A stretch of DNA of 64,000 nucleotides from Coffea arabica (taxonomy: Eukaryota > Streptophyta > Magnoliopsida > Gentianales > Rubiaceae): assembly GCF_036785885.1 (NCBI RefSeq), contig NC_092316.1, positions 49,919,001-49,983,000 of the forward strand. Reading direction: 5' to 3'. The notes under the pieces are model-generated. The model worked only from the letters and a program-made list of their open reading frames with translations. It ran no database searches and was not told the origin of the DNA. Both the position numbers and the translations under genes were made by a program. Each line of letters opens with the position of its first letter. Position 1 is the stretch's first letter. Of the stretch, positions 25,201 to 36,394 are shown piece by piece.

Positions 25201-25364
25201 GATTTCCGTGTCCATTTTTGTAGTGTGACTTCTATAGCAAAAGGTTCTGGGTTGGTTCCAACAACACCAGTTTCACCACTCTCATACCAAGAAGAATTAA
25301 CAGTGCACATTCTTGGCCTTGAGCTTGTTCTACTCGTCCAATCATTGTTTGGTTCATCTATCAC
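22270..25364 (-). pseudogene. Ulp1-type (SUMO-protease-like) gene of a Mutator-like element, decayed
   Basis: Read on the minus strand. The N-terminal part (25364 to about 24531) contains FENLNDEQKNVVREIGFGSL, LLSWLVVNFD and, after a frameshift near 24860, LLIRKVLAPN, EVELLNKMIWAKYVLDELVA and a VDGCVLFLM-like stretch. These are hallmarks of the large plant transposon-borne proteins that end in a C48 (Ulp1) peptidase. A lysine-rich linker is open at 23954-23523. The peptidase C terminus is visible at 22270-22411: after an AG acceptor the frame reads NDCGLYICKFMKH, where the Cys (codon 22402-22404) is the expected nucleophile. The His/Asp part upstream (about 22450-22900) is scrambled by stops, so the gene is probably dead. 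It faces the transposase tail-to-tail. Confidence 0.75.
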
Positions 25365-27890
25365 AGCCTACTATTTTTAATATATAGCCTAGACAACTGT
25401 ACTAATTTAATGATAATCATTAATCCTCTCATTAATTGACATTTCTACAACTGGGTGATAGATGGACCCAAGTCTCTATGACCACTAAAATTTGGAATAA
25501 AATGATAAGTATTTTTTTCATCTGCTATTTATTGTTCACCGTAGCTCCCAAAAAAATTAAAGATAAATACCTTATTCTATCACTAGATATGAACTACTTC
25601 ATTCATTCAATAATATATCAGGTATCAACTATTTTATCCTCACTAATTTCTACGAAACTTACATTTTATCCACAAATGTTTCCTCCTTTGCTGAGATGGC
25701 TTCTTTTCTTTGTTGTTCTAGGAGTTCATGCTTTCCATTGCAACATGAGATTGCTTCTCATTACACACCATCTAGATTTGACAGATGATACCCTTCGACA
25801 AATTTGTCAGTGCCATTGATATCTTTTGTCATTCTCTTTCTATCGCCTCTACCATGGGTCTTCTTTGTAACCCTAGATCAGTCAAAGTTTGACAACTTGT
25901 ATTAGGTGTCTTGATTTTTAGTTCCTTGAATTTAGCATTACATTGATGCCTATTGTATTATTGTATTTGACAGGGCGATCCTTCATATATTATAGATACT
26001 TTACTGTACGCTTTTGTATACACCAGTTATCTATCCTTGTTGATGTACCAAAATCAATTAAGTTGGTCCCTTATTGAGTTGTCAACTTTCTATTGGTTCC
26101 GTTCATCATAAGTAGAAGATTCTATCTATGCATAGTAGAAGCATCCCCGATATGTCCGATAATATGCATAAAAAACATAAGAGTGTCTTGATATGGTTTG
26201 CTATTTTGTCTTTTTACCTTTTCGTCCTCTCACAGCCTGTCAAAAAGTAGACTCAAACTTTTTGTCTTTTATTTTTTAATTGCTTTACTTTTTCTCTTCA
26301 TGGAAACAACAACTAAAGAAAAAAAAAAGATGCTACGTTGGAAAGAAATCTAGTAGCCTGCTGCAATTTTTCTCGAGGAGTGCTTCAACTTGTTATTCCA
26401 ATCTAGATAAATAATACACAAAATAAATCCAGTCCGAGGTCCAAGGTTGGGGTTGGTAGAAGTCCTTTTTTTTTTAGATGAATAATAAGAAAAGAAGTTT
26501 TTTGCTTCTTTCTAGGTTTATCTCCCCACCATTGTTATTGGTTGGCACAAGCAAATTTCTTGATGTGTAAGTGAGGAATTAATATACGGGTGTCTTGGTA
26601 GGGCAATCCAATTCTTTTTATTAAAGTATCCATGTGGTAACTTGAGTTGTAGAAAAGTAATTACCTTTTGTTTTGGCTGGAATAATAGGAGACAACAGTA
26701 CAATAGAAGAAAACTTGCAGAAAGTGGGTAGTAGATAGACGTAAGAAGTTAACCAATAGCCATTTGGGCTGTTGGCCACCACTATAGTCTTTAAGGTTTG
26801 GTGGGATGAGAGGTCAAGGGTTCAAATCTTACCTCCCACCACTTGTCACTATATGTGGTTTGCCACTTTAACTGACTTAAATCCATACGGGTCTAGTCCG
26901 ATAGTGGTTAAGTTTTTGTCGGTTCCCTAATAGGTCCAGTTGGGCCCTCCCCCTAAGCATAAGCAAAGTCTTTTCCTATAATATAATAGGTCATTAGGTA
27001 AAAATATTAAACAAATTATTGAAGATGAAACAAAGTAATGTTGAAATTAAGTTTGCAAAGTCTAGTAGATATTCTATGTCATTAATTTCATCACTTTACC
27101 ATTCTAATGCTTCTCGGGGGATTTCATCCGCAAACGCAAAGTTTTATGATTGACTGATATTGCCCTATTGCATTTATTTTTCTCATTGTTGGTCATATGT
27201 ATAGAACTAATTTCGAGATTGGACACAGTATGAAAGACTTTTTAGATACACATATTCCTTCCAGGGGACGATTGGGACGTGAATATAAGGGTATTTGTGA
27301 TACAATCAATAATTCGCTTCATTTTCAATTAGGCCTTGCTCTATCTCTTTAGGTTTTATTGCTTCCTTATAAGAATAAATTGTAGTTTGTTAGTATTAGA
27401 GAATCTTTCAACCAAATTCCACATGTTTCATAAGGATGATATTTGAATTGGACATGAAACTATAATCATTTTTCTTGTTATTTGAGACTTTAGGGCAAAA
27501 AAAAAAGGAAAACAAATCTTATTTTCGTTGGAAATTCAAAAGAGATATGCAAAAGATTTTATAGTAAGTTTATTGTGTGCCTTTTGTATTTACTAATGTT
27601 TGAACAATGATGGAAGGAGATACTTGAGGCCAAAATGAGAGAAAATTTTGATTTAATTAACTTTTCCTTCCACCCTAGTTTTGAGAAAATTTAAAGTTTT
27701 TCTCGTTTGCAAGTTGTCAGTTTCGTTTCTTTCCCTTTTGCAGCCCACACGCATCTGGAGTTGGTCAGGCCCCTTGGTTTGGGCATTGGTTTGACTTTTT
27801 TAATGGATAATTTTTAACATAGTGACCAATATTTCATCATTTTCTATTTTTTCGATCAATTATCACCATATACTCTAACTCTACTCCTAG
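25365..27890. other. Intergenic; SINE-like block near 26.8 kb
   Basis: No conserved open frame. The segment 26755-26960 resembles a tRNA-derived SINE: it contains GGTTCAAATC (26819-26828), a good RNA polymerase III B box, and downstream pyrimidine-rich blocks ending CCCTCCCCCTAAGCATAAGC. No poly-A tail or clear target duplication was found. The part before 26500 may still belong to the Mutator-like element's flank. Confidence 0.4.
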
Positions 27891-28680
27891 TAGAGGTGGC
27901 AAATCAACCCATTTAACTAAATTTACCCATACCCGCCTATGAATAGATGGGTATGAGTATCTTAAATTTTTGTATATGGGTATTATTGGGTAACCCATCA
28001 AACCCAATTAACCCATTTAGAATTCTCCTTCCCTCAAGTCTCTTCTTTTCCCCCACCTTTTTTTTTTCAAATTTTTCATTTTGTCATGATGTTAACTACT
28101 TTTGTTTCATTATTATTATTATTTGTTGGTTTTATCTTATTATTTTATTTTCTCTTAATTTGTTAACTTGCTCATTTTTTAGCATTACCAATTTATGATA
28201 AATTTTAGGCTATTTTCTTATCTTTATCAAATAAAATTTTAAATTTATATATGAAAAAAATGTTAGGGGTTCAAAATTTTTGGTTTAAGTTTTTATATTA
28301 ATTTTTATAGTATTTAGTTCAAATTTTTATATTCTTATTATTCAATTATTAAATAATAGGTAATTTTGTGACATAGAGTATAAATGAAAAAAAATTGGTA
28401 ATTAAGTTTATTGAACATTATAAGTAAATATTTAAAACTAATGATGGGTACAAAGAGTAGTATAAATTGATAACTTAGTTTGCAAAAATGAATTTAAATG
28501 AGTTTGCAAAAAGTTAAAATAAATGGGTTATAAATGGGTAATTGGGTTACCCAATTCATTTTTTAACTTACCCATTTATACACATCTAATTAAATGGGTA
28601 TAAATGAGCTGACTCACTTATATCCATTACCCATTTTACCCAATCCAAACGCGCCTAAGTCACCCATTTTGACACCTCTA
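27891..28680. mobile_element. 790-bp non-autonomous hAT-like element
   Basis: The left end is TAGAGGTGGCAAATC and the right end reads TAGAGGTGTCAAAATGGGT on the other strand. The flanks are CTCCTAG (27884-27890) and CTCCTAC (28681-28687), a near match of 6 in 7 rather than a clean 8-bp duplication. Subterminal regions hold many AAATGGGT/ACCCATTT words in both orientations, and the middle is AT-rich non-coding DNA. It is related in sequence style to the 29542-29902 element. Confidence 0.7.
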
Positions 28681-29541
28681 CTCCTACGGTAGCTTATTCT
28701 AGTGGAGATTCAATTGGGCGAATTGGAAAACTGACGAAAATTAAATCATTATCTAACTTAGATGGAGGTATTACACATTCATATGAGTTTGAGAAAACCA
28801 TATATAGTGACAAAGCGAAGGGCGATAATATTTAAATTCTTGTCCTTTCACCTCACTAAAATTATGAGTCATATTTGGTGGCCAACAATTCAAACGGATG
28901 TTGGTTAATATTTTATCATTTCATCGTATTCTCAAAATCCAGTTTATTTGGGGTAAGTTGTAACTACGAGATTCCTAGTCAATTTTAGCTAATGCGTCTG
29001 CAAGGTTCCATCTTTCGTAATCTCCTTTTTGTTTTTTTTTTTTTTTTTGGCTAATGTGTTTGGATCATTGTGGCCCAATAAGTATAATATGTTTTAATGT
29101 AATTCAAGAATACAAGTACTTTGGATAGTCCGTATGACTTGATGATCAGATTATCTTCATAGGCGATTTTATTATCTGATTTTAAGCCGATAAAGAAAGG
29201 AAAGAAGAGATGTCATGTCACCAACTTGTGCCAATGCCACCAAGCCCTCCACAAAGTACAAATGCCCAGCCAAAATCCATAGCAGCTTGAACTAGTAAAT
29301 AAGGCCTGGTCTGTACAACAACCTTGGACTATATGAGGACTAGCCTGAGATTTGGGCCCTATGAAAATATAGTGATGCTAATCAAGAATCCGCCCAATTC
29401 CCGTCTAACCCATGCAAATCTGGAATTTAGACCCAATTGAATTATGACCATTGACCTGCCTATTTCTTCTTACTTATATGTTTTTTTTAATTATTTTAAA
29501 AAATTTTTTGGTTTTCTCTCTAGAGAAAGGATAATCATAAG
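28681..29541. other. Intergenic, no gene recognised
   Basis: AT-rich, with a T(18) run at about 29031-29048. No conserved frame or RNA gene is visible. Confidence 0.4.
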
Positions 29542-29902
29542 TAGTGGTATCAATCACAACCCAATTATATTGACTAGTCCAAACCTGCTCACTAGTAATC
29601 CGTCCAAACCCGTCCATTAACTTTAAATGGATCTAAATGGGCACCCAATTAAATCCATTTAATTGGTAGGTAATTAGTTGACTCGACACATCTATTTAGA
29701 TTCAATTTAAATTCAATTTTTAATAAGCGATAAACAGATAAATTTGAATTTCCTACCAATCAAATAACAATAAAATGTCATTATTTCTCGTCAAACAACA
29801 TGTAAATTAAATAAATGAGTATAAATGGGTTGATTCAATTATACACGTTACTCAATTATAACTCGTTCAAACCCACCCAAATCACCGATTTTGACACATC
29901 TA
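29542..29902. mobile_element. 361-bp hAT MITE with perfect 8-bp TSD
   Basis: It is flanked by identical ATCATAAG copies (29534-29541 and 29903-29910). The left end is TAGTGGTATCAATC and the right end, complemented, is TAGATGTGTCAAAATC. Interior AAATGGG/CCCAATTAAAT words match those of the 790-bp element at 27891, so both probably belong to one family mobilised by the same hAT transposase. There is no coding capacity. Confidence 0.88.
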
Positions 29903-30307
29903 ATCATAAGTTTGGTAGCGGATATTATTATTGTTACTTACACTAGGGAAAAAAAAATACATGATTTAAATGGTAGGCGTGTTGGCTTTTCATTTTGGCC
30001 AGTTCCAACTTCTAAGAGATTTCCTGCTGTTTTTCCACCCACCCTCGCCAGAAAGAACTCATGGAAAATCAGGCACCATAATGATTGTCATGAAAACTGG
30101 TCATCCTTTACCCTCTACCGCGACCCATAGTCACCCACCGAAACCCACAAAGTTCTTCTTCAAAAAACAAAGAAAAAACTGAATAGACCTTTTCTTGCCT
30201 TTTAAATTCTTAATTGGTAGTATTTGAGTATTGACTATTGATTTCACTTTACTTTAGTGGCGTTTGAAGTTTTGACCCAGCCCATTGTGATTAACAACTC
30301 AGAAATT

Positions 30308-30546
30308 GCTCTGTTTGGATTGGCCATTTTTTGAAAAACAAGTTTTTCATATATAATATTATTCTAATATACAAACAAAAACAATCTAAAAAACACAAAA
30401 AATAACTTTAAAAGTGTCAAAAACACCAAAAACAACCTCAAAAAAACACCAAAAACACAAAAATAACCTCATCTATAGTAAAAGTTTTTCACCTACATTG
30501 CTTACAATAAAATATTTTAAAAACAGCCAAATCCAAACGGAGAGCC
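30308..30546. mobile_element. ~239-bp inverted-repeat MITE
   Basis: The left end GCTCTGTTTGGATTGGCCA and the right end (GGCTCTCCGTTTGGATTTGG on the other strand) are inverted copies. The middle is A-rich with repeated AACACCAAAAAC words. Shorter pieces with a GTTTGGATTGTA motif occur near 47555 and 58147, suggesting a larger family. No target duplication could be fixed. Confidence 0.5.
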
Positions 30547-32150
30547 AAGTATATAAACTTTGCTTCTTGTATCTAATAATGGGTCATTTCTTGTAGGAGA
30601 ATTCAAGGTATACTTTTATTTCTAAGAATTTTATGACTCAGATGAGAGTAACATATGAACATTCCAAACATCAGGCCTTGCTTGGATTCTAGTTCTGTGA
30701 ATTTCCTTTTTTTGGGATTTTTCGGGTAATATTTCTTTGGATAATTTTCAATCACAATTTTTTTTACCTTACATACATCGCGTCGTCCGGAAGAAATATT
30801 ATTACAGTGTTATTTTCTTTAGAAAAAACTTTCATAATATAAAAATTCAAATGGGCCTTTAAATTGTATCTTCAGCTTAAATACTTGTTTCAATTTATTG
30901 GTGATTATAATTCTCAAGACATATGCTTGGAGAATTCCATTTGATGGATTGGAATTCAACTCTTTTAGATTGAATTATTGTCCAACATGGAGCTTTCGTT
31001 GTGATGCTTCTTGGAAAAGGTCCAATTCTTGGCATAGATCTTATTCCATTGGTAGAGACTGCAGAGACATTCAAGTTGTATTTGCCCAAAATTCATGTTG
31101 GTATATTCAACATGCAACGTACATTTAGGTACACACAACAGAAAGGGGAAAAAAAGAAAGAAAGATACAAAAGAAAAGGATAATTTTTGTACATTCATTG
31201 CTCTCTTTTTGAGTTTCTCTGCCTTCTAATTATTCCAATTTAATTTTTTGAAAAGCAGGAGCAATAATTGTTTAACTAATTTGCAAACTACCTTAGGGTG
31301 TGAATCTTGAGTGCAACTTTAAAAGAATTTTAAAGCTGCCCTTGTTGTTAGGTTGATATATTGAATTAAATTTAATTACATCAATTAACCCCTTAAAATA
31401 TTGTATGTAGCACCTAAAGCACCTATTTATCAATACTAAGAACATATCCATCTTTCTAAGCCATAACTCCAAGCAATCGCCAACCAAATCGTTCCTAAAG
31501 AGTAATGACTAATTATGATTCAACAAATATTTTTGTCCAAATTTACTATGTATCAACTTAGGATACAATTTAGTAAAATAATTTCATGCCTTGGCAAGTC
31601 TTTTTTTTTTTTTTTTGTAAATGAGAGATCGTGAATCAAGATCCCCTACTTATAATTTCTTTTATCTTACTATTAAATCCAATCGTCTCTGCTAGTTTTT
31701 TTTTTTTTTTTGGTATAAATGATAAGTTTTTAACCCAAAACCTGTTACTTCCGATCCCTTCTGTCTTATCATTCAATTTAATCCTTCCTCCAAGCCTTTG
31801 TGAATCATTGACATACATATTCTTAGTAAAATCCAAAAATTACCATCTCTTCTTCAGAGGCAAAAGGGAAAATGTGAATTGAAAAATATGGTCAAGTATT
31901 TTGAGCAAAGTCAAAACAAGCTCAAAATAAATAAATAGAAATTCTTTCCTAACGTTAGGCTAACGTTAACAAACGTACTACTCTTCTAGCACTAAAATTC
32001 TTTCTTTCTTTTTTCTTTTTTTTTTTTGTTCAAAATACGCAAATAAAGAAATGGAAATACATATACCAACTCCCCTTCTACAATAAAGAGTCTTGGTCCC
32101 GGTACGAATATCGACGCGTAGACTTGGAAGAAAATTTATCTATACTCTTT
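30547..32150. other. Intergenic, upstream of the RING-CH gene
   Basis: Overlapping short open frames on both strands at 30895-31198 are mutually exclusive and match nothing I recognise. Poly-T tracts occur at about 31601-31616 and 31697-31711. The last few hundred bases probably include the promoter of the gene beginning near 32.2 kb, but no TATA box is obvious. Confidence 0.4.
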
Positions 32151-32199
32151 TCTAGTAGTACGAAATAGCAATCAGACAAATCCAATTTCATCATCTAGT

Positions 32200-33201
32200 T
32201 CACCGGATCAACGGAGTTGAATATCAAGTTCAGACGACTTTTCCTTCTCTTCTGGGCTGTAAAAAGCAAAGGAAAGAAACATTATTCAAATTCAGAAGAC
32301 AGGGATTTCTTATTTCTTTGGTTTTATCCGTCAATTTTCTATCTTGGTGAGTAGTTAGTATTGTTGATCAATCTCTTGAATTTCATTTGATTCTATCATG
32401 TGGGTTCTCTTGGCTACTTGCTTTTACTGCATCCCTTTTGTTGTTGTTGTTTTTTTTCATTTTCTTTGATGCTTTGGGTCCTTGTAAGGATCGATGCTTT
32501 TTGTGCCTTGCCTTGCCTTGATATTTTGGGTATTGTTTTCTTCATCTGGGAAATTCGATTTTTTGTTTGTTTATCAGCATCATTTGCTGTCTTGAATATA
32601 GACTTTTGCTGGCTTTTGCCCCACTTTCTTTTTAGTTTTTTTAGAGAATTTAAAGGTATTTTATGGTGGTTGAACTTAAAGTCTCTGAGGAGGATTTGCT
32701 GGTTTTATTTCCTTTATTATTGCAATGTTCTTCCAACTTCTATGATGTAGTTCAGGCTCTGTCTGATTGCTGAAATTTTGGGTGTGCGTGGTTTTTTTTT
32801 TCTTATAATTCTTCTTTTGGTCAATTAAGTTGAATAAAAATATTCCAGCTTTAGGCAAGATGCTATGCAAATTTACTTCCAACTCCTGATTGCTTAAAAG
32901 TGGTTGAGGCTTTATGTGGATCTCATTAGTGAATTTAGGATGCTTGATCTAAGTTTTGAATAGTTGCATTCTGATATCCCTTTTTCTTGATGAAGAAAGT
33001 TTTTAGATTTTTCCTTGTCTGAATAACTGATATAATTTATTGCTTTCTAGGCCATTGAAAGGGGAAAGGTGATTATTTTCTTCTGCATGCATTTGTTGAC
33101 TGTAGAGTTGGTTGTTGTCTCTGAAGTTCTGTTTGTAAGAGAAATAAATATTGTCGATCGTGTTTCTATTGTAGCTTGCTGGATCAATCTGACTGAGAGT
33201 G
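32200..33201 (+). other. Likely 5' untranslated exons and leader intron of the RING-CH gene
   Basis: A CT-rich leader-like stretch ends ATCTTG|GTGAGT, a good donor (exon end 32346). A matching acceptor TTTCTAG lies at 33050, giving a ~700-bp intron before the coding start at 33202. A second acceptor-like TATTGTAG near 33175 could be used instead. Leader introns of this type are common in plant genes. The transcription start itself is not visible. Confidence 0.45.
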
Positions 33202-36200
33202 ATGGGAGAGGACTTGATAGTTAAGGTGGACCATGTAATCACACCTGATGCATTGCAATCAGCACCAAAGTCAGAGGGTGCAGGGACTTCTGTAGAACGT
33301 TCTAGCTCTCCCCTGGTTAATCCTCCAGCTTCAGTCATTGACATTAAGGAGGACGAAGACGACAATGTTGGTGAAGATGAACCACTTATTCAAACTGTGG
33401 AATGTCGTATTTGCCAGGAAGAAGATAGTATCAAGAATTTGGAGGTACCATGTGCCTGCAGTGGCAGCTTGAAGGTACTTTCTGCTGAAGTTTGGAAATA
33501 TTAATCTTTGAGCATATGTACCTTTAAATTTTGACAAGTTTTCGATCCCGTCAGCTATTGATATTAAGGAAATTATGAATGCACTCTATCCAATTTAGTT
33601 ACTTAAATAGCTGACGTGATCAAAAACTTCATAATCTTTTTTGTAATATTTGTGCTTCCTGTTTGGTGCATTGAAGTTGATATATATCGTGAGCTATTGC
33701 TGCAAAATAATTTGGGCTGGATCAACCTGTGAAAACTTATGGTTAAGCAATTTTAGATGTTTTATTTGGCCGTGTTTTGTTGTCTAAATCCTCCTTCGAG
33801 AAAGTAGGAGTTGCTTTAATATTTCAGCATAATGCTTCTCTGTCCTGATTAATAGGGATTGGTGGTTTTGTTCATGTCATGACCAGATACTAGTTTTATT
33901 TGATAAAATCTGCTTGAAAAAGACAATGCCTGAATTACGGTGATTTGCGTCATCATCTCAATTTAATAATTTGAGGCATCTGATACTTGATCTGTTTAGG
34001 CACAAGCCTTAAAGTATGTTGATTAGGATATGTGGTCTGCTTGGTTCAAAATCAAAATTGAAGTTCCTGAACACAAAAGCAAAAGGGACTTTTGGTTATG
34101 CTCATCTTGATTCATTAAAGGATGAGAGTTCTATAGACATCATTGTTGCTGCCGCACACAGAGCTTAGCTCATTGGTGCATTACATGATACTTTGTATAA
34201 CTAACACACAAAAATTGTCCTTTTTTTCTGGCCTGTCTCCAACTCATTATTATTTGTTGAACTTTATTAGTCAAGAAGGTTGAGTCATAATTTCTTGTTT
34301 TCTCACTTAGAATTATTTCCAATGGATTGATGAATCAGTTTCAAATTATGCTATTTGTCTTCGATTCTGCAAGTAAATGCATGCATGCTTATTGTGTGAG
34401 TGATGATCTTGCTCGATCTTGTGCCACCTGTCTTGCTAGATGACATTTTCTTGCTTCTGAGAATTTGCTTTGACCTTGTCAAATATCAGTTTGCTCATAG
34501 AGCATGTGTTCAACGTTGGTGCGATGAGAAAGGAGGCATTACTTGTGAGATCTGTCATCAGGTAAGCCAAATACCTTCTTAATTTGCTTATAATTTGAAT
34601 TCTTTTTTACTATTGACCACTGCCAAACTCCTCAAAAAAAAAAAAAAAAAAAAAAAAAAGAATGTCTAGACCTGTGTGATACTGTTAATTTTACGGATCT
34701 GATTGATATTGTGTTGATTTAAGGATGGGTTCATGAATAAAGAAATCACATTTGTAGGGGAACAATGTCTTTTGCTCATTTTAATATGGGATCATGTTGG
34801 TTTTATAGATATGTTATTTCATACCTTATTGCTTCAGCAATAAATATGCTGTAAAGTTCAATAAATGGTTTTACAGAGGAAAGACCAGAACAGAAGGTGG
34901 GATGGGTTTTTCATTTTCTATTTTTTACTTTTTATTTTTGAAGAGGTGACTTTTTATCTTTTATCATCTATGGTGGAGAATGAAATTGGTGCTCCTTTAA
35001 CTGGGAGTTTGTCAAAGTCTAATTGTCAAATAATTTGAAATTTATCTGCAAAGTCCTCCAGTAGATATCTAGTATCAAGTGCAAATTTGTGTTAATTTGA
35101 TTACACTTACACAAATGATGAACTGCTAAAAGTAACTTAGTAAAGTCTTGATCTCTAAATGCGCAGCCTTACCAACCCAATTATACTGCTCCGCCTCCTA
35201 CTCATCCTGAAGATACAGCCATTGACATTGGGTAAGCTTCATTTCTTTCATCCTTATGCTTCCCATATTTGTTGAAGAGTCATATGCATATCATCTGATT
35301 GCTGGAAGTTACTTTCTGAATATGCTCATAAATGTTAGTTTGTGATTGTACTTCATGTAGAAATTATGAAGGTAAAGCAAAAGTGTAGCTTTTACATTAG
35401 TTTCCGTGGTGATTAATTTGAAGCTTGAAATTTATCTGAGCAATGCAAGGATACTGTTGATTTATGTCTATGCAAACAGTTTCAGCATTTGATGCTCCTA
35501 AATTTGATAGCCTGTTCAACATTTTTGCACGTTAATATTTCAAAAGTGCTCTGGATGTCAGTCACCCTTGCTTGTTAATGAACTGATTTTAGTAAGTTTA
35601 CATGCTGTTGGATATTTATTTGCCCTTGTTTTGTTTTATGACCTAATCTATTGATTATATCTTCAAAGTGAGGGATGGACAATTGCTGGTACTCCTGTGG
35701 ATCTGAATGACCCTCGACTTATAGCCATGGCCACTGCTGAGCGCCATCTTCTGGAGCCGGAATATGATGAATATGCTGATTCAAGCGCAAGTGGAGCTGC
35801 ATTCTGCCGTTCTGCTGCTTTAATTGTTAGTCACTGGAATCCTTTCTTGCCCTTATGCTCATATTTTATTACTTGGCAAGTTGGATAGCTCTTGTAATTG
35901 TATTTTGTCCTGGAAAATATAGTAGGAGGTCATATGAAATTTAGTTAAAGGTCATGTTAACATTATGAGGTGGATCTTTGGTTACATATTCTGCTCTACA
36001 TGTTCTGGTGTTGGAGTCAGGAGAAGAGAAACAAAAAAGAATAGGGTTCTGTATGGTGTGGTGGTTGAGACTGGATTGCTCCAAATGCTTAACATGTGAT
36101 ACTCCTCTGTTTTATTACTTTCTTTAGGTGATCATCTGAATTTGGCAGGACTACCATGATCTTGAGCAGTTCTCCGCTTTGCAGCCCTAAAGTCATGTTT

Positions 36201-36362
36201 TGTGGTGCAACCATTTTTAATCATACTATTAAAAAGCATTGTTTTCCTTCTTAACTTTATTCCCCCTAATTTCTCCTTGGTCAATTTGATTTTGCATTGG
36301 TGGAATTTTGGTCCCTTTCTCCATATTATAACGAAGTTGAGCACTGGTTACTCCCTCCCTCC

Positions 36363-36394
<32 letters not shown>

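Larger units (their letters stand above)
17411..25364. mobile_element. Decayed Ulp1-carrying Mutator-like element (Kaonashi-like), limits unknown
   Basis: A MuDR/FAR1-type transposase on +, a Ulp1-type peptidase on - and a possible small passenger occupy about 8 kb with no host gene between them. Such a combination is known from plant MULEs that captured a ULP-like gene. The coordinates given are only those of the outermost recognisable coding remnants. I could not find the long terminal inverted repeats or the 9-bp target duplication by eye. Confidence 0.7.

Noticed and set aside
30895..31198. Four overlapping open frames on both strands
   Set aside because: They are mutually exclusive, short and unrecognised. 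The underlying DNA looks like decayed repeat.
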